Assembly: GCA_934101145.1 (NCBI GenBank)
Contig: CAKOPZ010000004.1
Span: 11,830-75,829, forward strand
Length of the DNA stretch: 64,000 nt
Source: an uncultured Clostridia bacterium
Lineage (GTDB): Bacteria; Bacillota; Clostridia; TANB77; CAG-508
Direction: 5' to 3'
Shown here: piece after piece, positions 27,148-37,504 of the stretch
Position numbering within the stretch: position 1 is the first letter of the stretch
How the letters are laid out: every line of letters begins with the position of its first letter
Translations under genes and position numbers: made by a program
The notes under the pieces: generated by a model
The model's database searches: none
What the model saw: only the letters and a program-made list of their open reading frames with translations
Told to the model about the DNA's origin: nothing

Positions 27148-27258
27148 ATGGAAATATTATTAATTCAATTAATATATCTATTATTCTTCGGATTAATAGG
27201 AGTTACTATCATAGCAGTTGCCTTAATCATAACTTTGGTTATTATTTTGAGCAAATAA
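27148..27258 (+). CDS. Fst/par-like type I toxin peptide, module B
   Basis: A 36-residue peptide (MEILLIQLIYLLFFGLIG..., ending ILSK) with one membrane helix, after a GGAGGTGG ribosome site. The leader starts near 27069 with AGGAAATGAGAATAAGCAGATGT, shared almost exactly with module C. The shared terminator stem is 27262-27271/27288-27297. The peptide is clearly related to module C (IYLL.FGLI..TII pattern) and resembles small holin-like toxins. Function inferred from architecture. Confidence 0.68.
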   Translation: MEILLIQLIYLLFFGLIGVTIIAVALIITLVIILSK

Positions 27259-27344
27259 AAAAACACCACATTATGCCCTGCCAAGCTATGTGGTGTTAAA
27301 CATATTATATATGGTAGCACACATTTCTGTGGCTTTCATTTCCT
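27255..27344 (-). ncRNA. Antitoxin RNA, module B
   Basis: Minus-strand promoter TTGACA (27379-27374), 17 bp, TATAAT (27356-27351). The transcript begins with AGGAAATGAAAGCCACAG and GTGCTACCA, repeating the toxin leader, and terminates in the shared hairpin with a run of seven Us. Confidence 0.65.
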
Positions 27345-27386
27345 ATAATTATTATACATAGATTAAACAGATTTGTCAAACAAAAA

Positions 27387-27821
27387 TTATTTTTTTTCAT
27401 TTAATAGATCTTCTAAAGTATGCCATGCTAAAAGTGCACATTTAACTCTAGCAGGCATATTTGCTATATTTTTGAATGCGATTGCATCTTCTAATTTTGA
27501 GTATTCTTCTTCAGAAAGATTTTCTCTTTTTATCATTTTAATAAAATCTTCTATTATTTCCTTTGCTTGTTCAATTGTTTTATCTTTTAATGTATCAATC
27601 ATAATAGAAGTTGAAGCTTGAGAAATTGCACATCCATGTCCTGTAAAAGCCATATCTTTTATGACATTTCCATCTAAAATCAATTCTATTTCGATTTCAT
27701 CTCCACAATTTGGATTATGACCTTTACTGCAAAGATCACAATGATCAAGCTTTTTCTTATTATATGAATTCATGCTATGTTCCATTATAAGGTCATTATA
27801 CATTTCATCTATTTCACTCAT
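27387..27821 (-). CDS. sufU: SufU iron-sulfur scaffold / sulfur-transfer protein
   Basis: A 144-residue SufU/NifU-N-type protein, last gene of the suf operon. Conserved cysteines lie in NPNCGD, GHGCAIS and RVKCALLAWHTL, the zinc/sulfur-accepting site that takes persulfide from SufS. The N-terminus (SEIDEMYNDLIMEH) is typical. It overlaps no gene and is 11 bp after sufS. Confidence 0.92.
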   Translation of the reverse strand: MSEIDEMYNDLIMEHSMNSYNKKKLDHCDLCSKGHNPNCGDEIEIELILDGNVIKDMAFTGHGCAISQASTSIMIDTLKDKTIEQAKEIIEDFIKMIKRENLSEEEYSKLEDAIAFKNIANMPARVKCALLAWHTLEDLLNEKK

Positions 27822-27832
27822 CTTACTACTCC

Positions 27833-29071
<1,239 letters not shown>

Positions 29072-29073
29072 TA

Positions 29074-30126
29074 TTATGATAATTTTTCATCTATTTTGCT
29101 AAGTATTTCAGTTTTTAAATCTTCATCAGGTATTGTTTCTATTATGTTGTTAAAACGGGCACGTACTATCATTTTTATAGCGTCTTTGTAGCAAATCCCT
29201 CTGCTCATAATATAAAATAGAGTTTCTTTATTTGCCTTGCCAGAAGCTGTTGAATGATTTCCTTCTACATCAGATTCTGTGCAAAGTAGCATAGGAAGTG
29301 CCTTTGATTTTGCTGTATTTGAAAGTAGCATACAATATTCGTTTTCATTTCCTTTTGATTTTTTGCAACCTTTTTTGAAATCGATTGTTCCTTTAAAATT
29401 CTTTTTTGCATTGCCATCTAAGGCGCCTTGAACATCAATATCAATTTGAGATTTTACACCTTTTAGATGAGCAATATAGTTTATATCTTTTACTTGATTT
29501 TCAGTTCCTAAATAAATTGTTTTTAAATTATTATTTGCATTTTCTCCAATAATATTTGTAAAATAGTTAGAAACACTATATTTACCGCCAATATCAATTA
29601 TTGTGTAATTAACATTACTATTTGTATCTAAAGTATTTTCTATTGCATCAAAATTGTGTGATAAATTATTTAAAAGATTAACTACAACAATATTTACATT
29701 AGAATTTTCATTTGCAAATAATCTAATAATTCCATTATGGAAGCAAGGCTTGTTAGTTTTGGAATTATATGTGATTATAATATTTGAACTGCCATTTGCA
29801 AAAATGTCAATATTGTTAATAAGTGATAGGTTATTATCATCAAATGTGTAATTTATTTTTATAGTTTCATCTGATGTAGTAAGCTTAGCTCTATGGTTTG
29901 CACATTTTTTAACATTCTCTTCTAAAACATCACCATTTCCATATGTTAAATTATCACTTGAAAAATCAGACTCAATCTTACTGCTTTTGCATATTATTTT
30001 TGCATTTTCAAATTTTCTTAAGTTTGTAGGTATTTCTAAATCTTCAAGAGTAATATTGTTTATTTGAAAATTAATTGATGTTCTTACAGGTGTTTCATTT
30101 ATAGTTAAATTTTTCATATTATCCAA
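29074..30126 (-). CDS. sufD: SufD-like scaffold subunit
   Basis: A 350-residue beta-helix protein of the SufB/SufD family, divergent in the N-terminal half. The conserved C-terminal end (GNHSTASGKANKETLFYIMSRG) is typical of SufD. It forms the SufBCD scaffold with the adjacent genes. It overlaps sufB by 8 bp, indicating coupled translation. Confidence 0.88.
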   Translation of the reverse strand: MDNMKNLTINETPVRTSINFQINNITLEDLEIPTNLRKFENAKIICKSSKIESDFSSDNLTYGNGDVLEENVKKCANHRAKLTTSDETIKINYTFDDNNLSLINNIDIFANGSSNIIITYNSKTNKPCFHNGIIRLFANENSNVNIVVVNLLNNLSHNFDAIENTLDTNSNVNYTIIDIGGKYSVSNYFTNIIGENANNNLKTIYLGTENQVKDINYIAHLKGVKSQIDIDVQGALDGNAKKNFKGTIDFKKGCKKSKGNENEYCMLLSNTAKSKALPMLLCTESDVEGNHSTASGKANKETLFYIMSRGICYKDAIKMIVRARFNNIIETIPDEDLKTEILSKIDEKLS

Positions 30127-31516
30127 TAGCTCCTTCCAATTCTAGATTTATCAAATTATTCATTTCTGCTGCATATTCAACAGGTAATTCTTTTGAAATA
30201 GGGTAGGCAAATCCCCTAACTATCATAGCTTTTGCGTCTTCTTCTGAAAGACCACGGCTCATAAGATAGAATATTTCTTTATCACTTATTTTACCAATTG
30301 TAGCTTCATGTGAAAATTCTACATCATCATTTCTTATATCATTTGTAGGAATTGTGTCAGATCTAGAAATGTCATCAAGCATTAAAGATTCACAGCTTAC
30401 ACTACATTTTGAGCCTTTGGCATTTTCTCCAATTCGAACCAAAGCTCTATATGTGCAAGAACCACCATCTTTTGAAATTGATTTAGAATTTACAACAGAA
30501 GATGTATTAGGGAAGTTGTGAACAACTTTAAATCCTGTATCAAGGTTTTGTCCTTTTCCGGCAAATGTAATACCTGTGTATTCTGTTTTTGCACCTTCTC
30601 CATTTAAAATACTCATAGGGTATAGCATAGATACTTTAGAACCAAAAGAACCTGTAACCCAGTCTATTTGAGCGTTTTTACCAACAATTGCTTTTTTTGT
30701 ATTTAAATTCATCATGTTTTTAGACCAGTTTTCAATTGTAGAATATCTTAAATATGCATTATCTTTTACATATAGTTCAACACAGCCTGCGTGAAGATTT
30801 ACTTTGTTATATTTAGGAGCAGAACATCCTTCTATAAAATGAAGATTTGCACCTTCATCAACAATTATAAGTGTATGTTCAAATTGTCCAGATTCTGGTG
30901 AGTTAAGTCTAAAGTATGATTGCAAAGGAAAGTCAAGTTTTACTCCCTTTGGAATATATACGAAAGAACCGCCAGACCATACTGCTGCATGAAGTGCAAC
31001 AAATTTGTGATCTGTTACAGGCACACATTTCATAAAATGTTCTTTTACAATTTCAGGGTATTCCTTTACAGCAGTATCCATATCTGTGTAAATAACACCT
31101 TGTTTTTTCAAGTCCTCTTTCATACTATGATATACAACTTCAGAATCATATTGAGCTCCAACACCTGCAAGAGATTTTTTTTCAGCCTCAGGTATTCCTA
31201 AACGATCAAAAGTATCTTTTATATCTTCTGGAACATCGTCCCAGTTGTCATTTAAATTTGTTTTAGGCTTTACGTATGTTGCAATTTCATCCATATTTAG
31301 TTCTGATAAATCAGGTCCCCATGTAGGAAGGCTAAGTTTGAAATAAGCATCAAGAGCCTTTAGTCTAATATCAAGCATCCAACTAGGCTCGTCCTTTTGC
31401 TTAGATATTTCTCTAACTATATCTTCATTTAATCCTTTTTGCATTTTGAAAGCATATTTATCTGAATTTTTAATATCGTATATATTTCTATTAATATCAT
31501 CTATTTTAGTTTTCAT
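30119..31516 (-). CDS. sufB: SufB scaffold subunit
   Basis: A 465-residue Fe-S scaffold core. Hallmarks include DRLGIPEAEKKSLAG, VWSGGSFVYIPKGV, the CSAPKYNKVNLHAG stretch, SKSISKDGG and FSHEATIGKISDKEIFYLMSRG near the C-terminus. Length and motifs match complete SufB. Second gene of the operon, 4 bp after sufC. Confidence 0.95.
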   Translation of the reverse strand: MKTKIDDINRNIYDIKNSDKYAFKMQKGLNEDIVREISKQKDEPSWMLDIRLKALDAYFKLSLPTWGPDLSELNMDEIATYVKPKTNLNDNWDDVPEDIKDTFDRLGIPEAEKKSLAGVGAQYDSEVVYHSMKEDLKKQGVIYTDMDTAVKEYPEIVKEHFMKCVPVTDHKFVALHAAVWSGGSFVYIPKGVKLDFPLQSYFRLNSPESGQFEHTLIIVDEGANLHFIEGCSAPKYNKVNLHAGCVELYVKDNAYLRYSTIENWSKNMMNLNTKKAIVGKNAQIDWVTGSFGSKVSMLYPMSILNGEGAKTEYTGITFAGKGQNLDTGFKVVHNFPNTSSVVNSKSISKDGGSCTYRALVRIGENAKGSKCSVSCESLMLDDISRSDTIPTNDIRNDDVEFSHEATIGKISDKEIFYLMSRGLSEEDAKAMIVRGFAYPISKELPVEYAAEMNNLINLELEGAIG

Positions 31517-31520
31517 AATA

Positions 31521-32267
31521 TTATCCTTTCAATGTTTTGTATTTTGCATATCCATTTTCTTCGATTTCTTTTGCAAGTTCTGGTCCGCCAGTTTTTACAA
31601 TTTTTCCATCAACTAAAATATGAACATAATCTACTTTTAAATTTTCTAATATACGTGTGTTGTGTGTGATTATTAAAACAGCATTTTCCTCTGTTTTGTA
31701 TAAACTAATTCCCTTTGATACTGTTTTTATTGCGTCAACGTCAAGACCAGAATCTGTTTCGTCTAGAATTGCAAGTTTTGGCTCTAATACAAGCATTTGC
31801 AAGATTTCATTTTTCTTTTTTTCACCACCAGAAAAACCAACATTTAGGTTTCTGTCAATTAATTTTGGATTCATATTTAATTCTTGAATATGAGATGAAA
31901 TTGTATCTTTAAATGCAAATAATTTTACAGGTTTTTCTGTAATTTTTCCTTTAGCATATTTCAAGAAATTTAGAGTTGATATTCCTGGAATTTCTTCAGG
32001 AGATTGAAAAGACATAAATACACCTTTTTTTGCAATTTTATCAGTTGTAAGGGAAGTGATGTCCTCTGAATCAAATGTTATACTTCCAGATTTTTTTGTA
32101 TATGCTGGGTTGTTAAAAATAACATTTGCAAGTGTAGATTTTCCTGCACCATTTGGTCCCATGATAACATGAGTTTCACCTTTGTTTATTGTTAAATTAA
32201 GACCTTTTAAAATTTCTTTATCTTCTGCATTTGCATATAAATCTTTTATTTCTAATAGGTTTTCCAT
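31521..32267 (-). CDS. sufC: SufC ATPase
   Basis: A 248-residue ABC-type ATPase without membrane partner, working in SufBC2D. Walker A is GPNGAGKST, the signature is FSGGEKKKNEIL, Walker B is LAILDETDSGLD. The start at 32267 is used because GGAGG lies directly before it; an upstream ATG at 32279 overlaps that ribosome site. First gene of the suf operon, behind the operator region. Confidence 0.95.
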   Translation of the reverse strand: MENLLEIKDLYANAEDKEILKGLNLTINKGETHVIMGPNGAGKSTLANVIFNNPAYTKKSGSITFDSEDITSLTTDKIAKKGVFMSFQSPEEIPGISTLNFLKYAKGKITEKPVKLFAFKDTISSHIQELNMNPKLIDRNLNVGFSGGEKKKNEILQMLVLEPKLAILDETDSGLDVDAIKTVSKGISLYKTEENAVLIITHNTRILENLKVDYVHILVDGKIVKTGGPELAKEIEENGYAKYKTLKG

Positions 32268-32313
32268 AATTTCCTCCATCTATATATAATCTTATCAAAA
32301 TCTAAAAAAATAT

Positions 32314-32367
32314 TCATACTAACTAAGTAGGAATTATACCATAAAATATCCTACTTAGTCAATAGGA
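32314..32367 (-). promoter_or_regulatory. suf operon promoter with two matching operators
   Basis: On the minus strand, TTGACT (32362-32357), 18 bp, TATAAT (32338-32333). Two 19-bp sites of form TCCTA-N9-TA(G/T)GA overlap the -35 (32349-32367) and the start region (32314-32332); together they make an ACTAAGTAGGA/TCCTACTTAGT inverted repeat. Position fits a repressor, probably an Rrf2/IscR-type Fe-S sensor (inference; no such regulator gene is in the window). Confidence 0.7.
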
Positions 32368-32700
32368 ATTAAGCAGAATCCAAGGATATGTTACTGTTTA
32401 CTGATTTTTAAATTCTTTGGGAAGAATTACACAATGAAAATTTTAATTCCGTGGAATCACACAGAATTAAAATTGATTAAGTTGGTAGTATATTATTCCT
32501 ACTGAAAAAATTATTTGTATATGCAGAAGAATATATGTTATTAGAAGAAAACAATAATGATAACATTAAAATAAAATTTATATGAAGTAGATTTAAATTA
32601 AACATGTTTTAAGATAATTTTTAAAGACTTATTATGTTTTATTGATTTTATCATCATTGTTGGTAATATATAATAAAAAGCATTATTCATGTATTTTTTT
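32368..32700. other. AT-rich intergenic stretch
   Basis: No gene seen. It contains a 9-bp inverted repeat (TTTTAATTC/GAATTAAAA near 32440-32470) whose role is unclear. Confidence 0.4.
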
Positions 32701-32788
32701 GTATATTATACACTGGAATTGTCCTATTAAAATTATTATAAAAAATTAGAGACTTCTTTTGTTAACATATTTCACTCGAGAAAATGTT
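32701..32788 (-). pseudogene. Vestigial copy of the membrane-protein/sigma-factor junction
   Basis: These 88 bp align without gaps to 35247-35334 with about 12 mismatches by eye. That segment covers the end of the small membrane protein gene, the ribosome site and the first bases of the ECF sigma gene. Here the reading frame is broken by an early stop, so only a remnant of a second sigma locus remains. Confidence 0.7.
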
Positions 32789-32805
32789 ACATAATGTTAA
32801 ATTAG

Positions 32806-33324
32806 TTAGTTACAATGTGATATTTTTTTAAGAATAGTAATAATAATTATCTTTGGAGTTGGTTTTGTATCAACATTATATGAAAAATAATTTTGTAAAA
32901 TTTCAAAAGGAGTTTCTGCATACATAAAATTTGTAGCTTTAATTATATTGTTTTTTATATTCACAACTGATTTTTTATATTTTCGAGCTATAAAAGAATA
33001 AACATCACGTTCTAAATTTATTTCAAGGTTTGGATAAGTTTTATTAATAAACATGATAGCTTCATACAAGTATTGGGTACCAATATGCTTTATATTAAAG
33101 CCAATATATAATAATTCATTTATAATTTTTTGCTCTTCGGAAATTTTAGAGCAATGAATGGACATATTATTGTATATATGTAATGAATCTGGAATAACAT
33201 CTATAGGAATGTTTAACTTTGTGAATTTGTTGGTAAATACATTTAAGGTAAAAAAATCGCAATTGTTTTTTTCTAAATATTTTATAATTTTTTCAATATC
33301 TGCTAGTACATATATTTTTCTCAT
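32806..33324 (-). CDS. Orphan regulator with a Spo0A-type C-terminal domain
   Basis: A 172-residue protein whose residues about 70-170 follow the Spo0A DNA-binding domain pattern: LLYIGFNIKHIGTQYLYEAI, IARKYKKSVVNIKNNIIKA, LQNYFSYN and TPKIIIITIL. The N-terminal 65 residues are too short for a receiver and lack the phospho-aspartate pattern. Probably a non-phosphorylated DNA-binding protein related to Spo0A. It is transcribed away from the secreted protein gene at 33539, which it might control. The ribosome site is AGGAAA. Confidence 0.65.
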   Translation of the reverse strand: MRKIYVLADIEKIIKYLEKNNCDFFTLNVFTNKFTKLNIPIDVIPDSLHIYNNMSIHCSKISEEQKIINELLYIGFNIKHIGTQYLYEAIMFINKTYPNLEINLERDVYSFIARKYKKSVVNIKNNIIKATNFMYAETPFEILQNYFSYNVDTKPTPKIIIITILKKISHCN

Positions 33325-33538
33325 TTATTTCCTCCATATTTATAATATAAGTGACATAAAAAAATAATTTGTTACATAAATTTTATTCTTTTTTATTCTT
33401 GTATTGATTTTTAAAAACAAAGTTGGTAAAATTTTTCTGAAATTTAATATTTTTTGTCTACATTATATAATGTATTTTTTGCATTATATTTACTGTAGAA
33501 TAGTGTAAGGATATTTATTATTAAGGAGGAATTTTTTC

Positions 33539-34009
33539 ATGAAGATTAAAAAGAACAATGGAGTCCTTAGTGTAGTATTTACACTTGTTATGATTTTTTC
33601 GTTAATGAGTGGTTCTACAGCAATTGCTGCGGAAGTCCCACAGGAAAGTTCCGCAGCAATTGTAAGTGCATCAGTTGAGAATGAAGTTCAGCCACGGGGA
33701 ACGTTAAGTGGATATGGTTCAACAACTGTTACAAAAACAAGTGGAAAAAAGACTTTTAATGTACCGGTATCTGGAAATTATAGTACAGGTGCTGGAATGA
33801 CTTTGAAAACATCCGGAAACAGTGACGCCTTTGGATATATTACAGTATATAAACCGGATGGAAGTGTTTACAAGAATCAGGTTAACATGACGGGAAACCA
33901 AGAAAGAAAATTTCAGTTGTACTTTGTAAAAGGAGGAACATATAAAGTTGAGGTGGATTTTTATGTTCCATCTGGAAGTGTTACAGCACAATGCTGGATT
34001 TATGCATAA
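33539..34009 (+). CDS. Secreted beta-rich protein, foreign codon usage
   Basis: A 156-residue preprotein with a signal peptide ending near AIAAEVPQ (about residue 30), a short variable linker and a compact domain starting near GTLSGYGSTTVTKTSG that resembles small beta-sandwich exported proteins of Lachnospiraceae and bacilli. Codon usage is GC-richer than neighbours and includes a CGG (Arg), so transfer is likely. It has an AAGGAGGA ribosome site and stands alone before a bidirectional terminator. Function unknown; a bacteriocin-like or adhesion role would be a guess. Confidence 0.75.
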   Translation: MKIKKNNGVLSVVFTLVMIFSLMSGSTAIAAEVPQESSAAIVSASVENEVQPRGTLSGYGSTTVTKTSGKKTFNVPVSGNYSTGAGMTLKTSGNSDAFGYITVYKPDGSVYKNQVNMTGNQERKFQLYFVKGGTYKVEVDFYVPSGSVTAQCWIYA

Positions 34010-34041
34010 ATAAGAAATGATACTAGGAATCCTTACACTAT

Positions 34042-34068
34042 AAAGGGAGTGATTTTATCACTCCCTTT
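34042..34068. terminator. Bidirectional terminator
   Basis: AAAGGGAGTGA (34042-34052) pairs with TCACTCCCTTT (34058-34068), between the secreted protein gene and the convergent anti-sigma gene. Confidence 0.85.
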
Positions 34069-34070
34069 AA

Positions 34071-34781
34071 TTAATATATTTCAATAATTTTATCATCATC
34101 ATTTTCAAGCATTTCATTTAAGATTTGCTCTTTATTTGAATTTTCAAAGCTAATGTTGTATGAATATGAATTATTATTATGTTGTAAATTTGATATTTTA
34201 CTATTGCTAATATCTAAAAATTTCGCAAGTTGGTTTGTCATATCATTAATATATTGTTTAGTTACCCCATGTACAATTAATTTGTAATTTTGAATTTTAT
34301 TTGTAGATTCATCTAATTGTAATATGTATATTTTGGTATAATTTTTTTCGTTTTCAGATATTTCAGAGTCAGTTATTGTTTGTGTAGCAACATAATATGA
34401 AACATTAGAAGATGAATAATTATAACCAAATATTGAGTGAAATATATCTATATTACCATTTTCGTCTATTATCCATAAATAATTAGGTATTATAAAAATA
34501 ACTATAATAATTGTCAAAATAATTGTAATTATCAATAATGAAATTGCACTTCTTTTAAAAATAGTATTTTTCTTATTTATCTTTTTTAAAAAATCAATTT
34601 CTTTTTCTTCATAGATATCTTTTAATAATAATTCACCATTCATATTTTTTAGAGTGTTTGCACAATTTGGACAATTTTTGATATGATTTTTAATATAATC
34701 ATTTGTTGCACGTGAAGTCAAACTTTCAATGTAATTTGGTAATAAATCTTTTACAATTTCACAATCATTTTTAGAACTCAT
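34071..34781 (-). CDS. Anti-sigma factor with zinc-finger N-terminus
   Basis: A 236-residue protein: N-terminal zf-HC2-like segment (CEIVKDLLPNYIES, then HIKNCPNCANTL), one transmembrane helix near residues 78-100, and an extracellular domain of unknown fold. It overlaps the sigma gene by 11 bp, as usual for ECF sigma/anti-sigma pairs. Likely holds the sigma factor at the membrane until an envelope signal arrives. Confidence 0.85.
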   Translation of the reverse strand: MSSKNDCEIVKDLLPNYIESLTSRATNDYIKNHIKNCPNCANTLKNMNGELLLKDIYEEKEIDFLKKINKKNTIFKRSAISLLIITIILTIIIVIFIIPNYLWIIDENGNIDIFHSIFGYNYSSSNVSYYVATQTITDSEISENEKNYTKIYILQLDESTNKIQNYKLIVHGVTKQYINDMTNQLAKFLDISNSKISNLQHNNNSYSYNISFENSNKEQILNEMLENDDDKIIEIY

Positions 34782-35259
34782 TTGAATTATCCTCCTTTAA
34801 TTTTTCTTTTCCTCTATAAAATGTTATTCTAGCCCAAGCTTCAGATTTTCCCATTAACAAACCAATTTCTTTAAAACTCAAATCACCACAAATCCTAAAT
34901 AAAATTACTTTTTTTGTTGTAATATTTAATGAATCAATTTGTTCATACAATTTTTCTTTTAAAATCTTATCGACTATGCAAGTTTCTAAATCAGAAGTAA
35001 TATCAGATACTGATTCAAAATTTTCTATAGGAATTTTAGTTTTTTCTTTTTTTAAATGCTTGTACCATAAAAATTTAGCAATTTGACATAGCCAAACTGA
35101 TAATTTACAGTTTCCTTGAAATTTATCAATGCTTTTGATTGCACAGAAAAAAGTTTCTTGGGTTAAATCTTCAGATAATTCTACATTGTTAGTAATACAT
35201 AATAAAAAGTTATATACTGTTTTTGAGTATTCTTCATATATTTTCTGTATATCATACAC
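34771..35259 (-). CDS. ECF RNA polymerase sigma factor
   Basis: A 162-residue sigma-70-family factor. Region 2 is YNFLLCITNNVELSEDLTQETF; region 4 is CGDLSFKEIGLLMGKSEAWARITFYRGKEKL with a helix-turn-helix. The start is GTG at 35259, eight bases after AGGAGGA. It is co-transcribed with its anti-sigma factor and follows a small membrane protein gene. The stimulus is unknown. Confidence 0.9.
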   Translation of the reverse strand: MYDIQKIYEEYSKTVYNFLLCITNNVELSEDLTQETFFCAIKSIDKFQGNCKLSVWLCQIAKFLWYKHLKKEKTKIPIENFESVSDITSDLETCIVDKILKEKLYEQIDSLNITTKKVILFRICGDLSFKEIGLLMGKSEAWARITFYRGKEKLKEDNSNEF

Positions 35260-35278
35260 CGAAATTGTCCTCCTAAAA

Positions 35279-35518
35279 TTAGTATAAAGAATTAGCTTCT
35301 TCTTTTGTTAACATATTTGACTCAAGAAAATGTTCAATTATATTTTGTCTTAAAGTTTTATCTTCAATAGCTTGAATTTTTTGCTTAACTTCGTTTTTGG
35401 CGTTTGAATCTATTGGAAATAGGTGTGAACTTAGATAATTGTATGTACCAATAGCAATTATTAAGATTAATAAAAAAATTACAACAAAAATAATAAATGA
35501 TTTTACACTCTTTTTCAT
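35279..35518 (-). CDS. Small membrane protein upstream of the sigma factor
   Basis: A 79-residue protein with one N-terminal helix (SFIIFVVIFLLILIIAIGTY) and a polar tail ending TKEEANSLY. The start at 35518 follows AAGGAGGTG. It is on the same strand and 19 bp before the sigma gene, so it is probably part of that operon. No known family recognised. Confidence 0.75.
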   Translation of the reverse strand: MKKSVKSFIIFVVIFLLILIIAIGTYNYLSSHLFPIDSNAKNEVKQKIQAIEDKTLRQNIIEHFLESNMLTKEEANSLY

Positions 35519-35623
35519 TGCGGACACCTCCTTATATTTTATATATAAGTACATTTGAATTAATAAAATGTTACAAAAAATCATGCCAAGATTATAAAAA
35601 AAATTTGGCATGATTTAAATATT

Positions 35624-37465
35624 CTATTCTACAGTTACAGATTTTGCAAGATTTCTTGGTTTATCAACATCTAGACCTTTATTTTTTGAAATATAGTAGG
35701 CAAGAAGTTGAAGTGGAACTACTGCTAAAATAGGTGAAAGTAGTGGATTTGTATCAGGTATATTTATTACATAATTAAAATGAGTATTTGGAAGTATTTT
35801 GTTTGTTATAACAAGAGTTTTTGCTCCTCTTGTAATTACTTCCTGCATATTACTAATTGATTTTTCAATCAATTTTTCATCTGTGATAATTCCTATTACT
35901 GTCACATCATTCTCAATAAGTGCAATAGGTCCATGTTTTAATTCTCCTGCGGCATATGCATCAGAGTGAATATATGATATTTCTTTTAATTTAAGAGATC
36001 CCTCCAAAGAAGTAGAATAATCAGTTCCACGACCTAGGAAAAACATATCTTTTTCTGTGTATACTTTTTTAGCAAATTCTTTTATAACAGATGTATCATC
36101 CAAAATTGTTTCAATTTTTGAAGGCAAATCTAATATGTCAGATTTTAGAACTTCAATCTCATCTTGACTGCATCTTTCAAGTATTTCTGCAAAGTGAAGT
36201 GCAAGTATTGCTAAAAGCACAACTTGTGATGTGTATGCTTTTGTTGATGCAACTGCAATTTCAGGTCCGGCATGTGTATATATAACATAATCTGCTTCTC
36301 TTGTAATTGAGCTACCTATAACATTTGATATAGCAAGAGTTTTTGCACCTTGTGATTTTGCAAGTTTTAATGCAGCAATTGTATCTGCAGTTTCTCCAGA
36401 TTGACTTATATAAATACACAATGTTTTTTCATCAATTAGAGGTTCTCTGTATCTAAATTCTGATGCAATGTCAACTATTACTGGAATTTTGCATAATCTC
36501 TCTAAAATTGTTTTACCTGCAAGGCCTGCATGCATTGCAGTTCCACAGGCTACAATATATATTTTATTTACAGAGTTTAAATATTCTTTTGAAATTTCTA
36601 AATCATTAAATGAACATTTTTCTCCAAGTTTAAATCTTGATCCAATTGTTTCTCTTACAGAAGTTGGTTGCTCAAAAATTTCTTTTAGCATAAAATCCTC
36701 ATATCCGTCTTTTTGGGTAGAGTTTGCATCCCAATCAATATTTTTAATCGCTTTATTGTGAGCTGTAAGAGAATTATCATAAAAACTAACTTTATCTCTT
36801 GTAATTACAGCAAATTCATTGTCATCAGGTAGATAAAAGTTTTTTGTATGCTCTAAAATAGCAGGAATATCTGATGCAATAAAATTTTCACCTTCAGATG
36901 TTCCAATAACAAGTGGACTGTCTTTTCTTACTGCAATTATTTCGTCAGGAAATAGGGGAGAAATAACACCAAGTGAATAACTTCCTTTTAAATCGTCAAC
37001 AGCTGATTTTACAGCACTTAAAAATTTATTTTCATGTGTTTGAACACCATTATGAAAATAGTAGTGTATTAAATTTGGTATTACTTCCGTATCTGTTTGA
37101 GATGAAAAAGAATATCCTTTACTACTTAAAAAATTCTTTAAATCAATATAGTTTTCTATTATTCCATTATGGACTACGGCAAAGCTTTTGCTGTTATCCA
37201 TATGTGGATGCGCATTTTCTTTTGATGGTTTTCCATGAGTTGCCCATCTTGTATGAGCAATACCAACTGTTCCGTTAAGTTCATTTATTCCATCAATATT
37301 ATATAAATTATTTACTCTTCCTTTATCTTTTTTTACAGATATTTTGTCACCTTCAATTGTTGCAATTCCGGCTGAATCATATCCTCTATATTCAAGACAT
37401 AATAAGCCATTAATTAGTATTGGTGTAGCCTTTTTACTACCTATGTATCCTACAATTCCACACAT
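35624..37465 (-). CDS. glmS: Glucosamine-6-phosphate synthase GlmS
   Basis: A 613-residue glutamine-fructose-6-phosphate aminotransferase for cell-wall sugar synthesis. The N-terminal Cys2 (MCGIVGYIG) is the glutaminase nucleophile; HTRWATHGKP and HNGIIENY follow. Two SIS isomerase domains (CGTAMHAG, SQSGETADT, GRGTDYSTSLEGSLKLKEISY) and the C-terminal KPRNLAKSVTVE are present. Preceded by a glmS ribozyme that cleaves its own mRNA. Confidence 0.97.
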   Translation of the reverse strand: MCGIVGYIGSKKATPILINGLLCLEYRGYDSAGIATIEGDKISVKKDKGRVNNLYNIDGINELNGTVGIAHTRWATHGKPSKENAHPHMDNSKSFAVVHNGIIENYIDLKNFLSSKGYSFSSQTDTEVIPNLIHYYFHNGVQTHENKFLSAVKSAVDDLKGSYSLGVISPLFPDEIIAVRKDSPLVIGTSEGENFIASDIPAILEHTKNFYLPDDNEFAVITRDKVSFYDNSLTAHNKAIKNIDWDANSTQKDGYEDFMLKEIFEQPTSVRETIGSRFKLGEKCSFNDLEISKEYLNSVNKIYIVACGTAMHAGLAGKTILERLCKIPVIVDIASEFRYREPLIDEKTLCIYISQSGETADTIAALKLAKSQGAKTLAISNVIGSSITREADYVIYTHAGPEIAVASTKAYTSQVVLLAILALHFAEILERCSQDEIEVLKSDILDLPSKIETILDDTSVIKEFAKKVYTEKDMFFLGRGTDYSTSLEGSLKLKEISYIHSDAYAAGELKHGPIALIENDVTVIGIITDEKLIEKSISNMQEVITRGAKTLVITNKILPNTHFNYVINIPDTNPLLSPILAVVPLQLLAYYISKNKGLDVDKPRNLAKSVTVE

Positions 37466-37504
37466 AAAAATCCCTCCTAGATATTAAATATCTAAAAAAG
37501 CATT

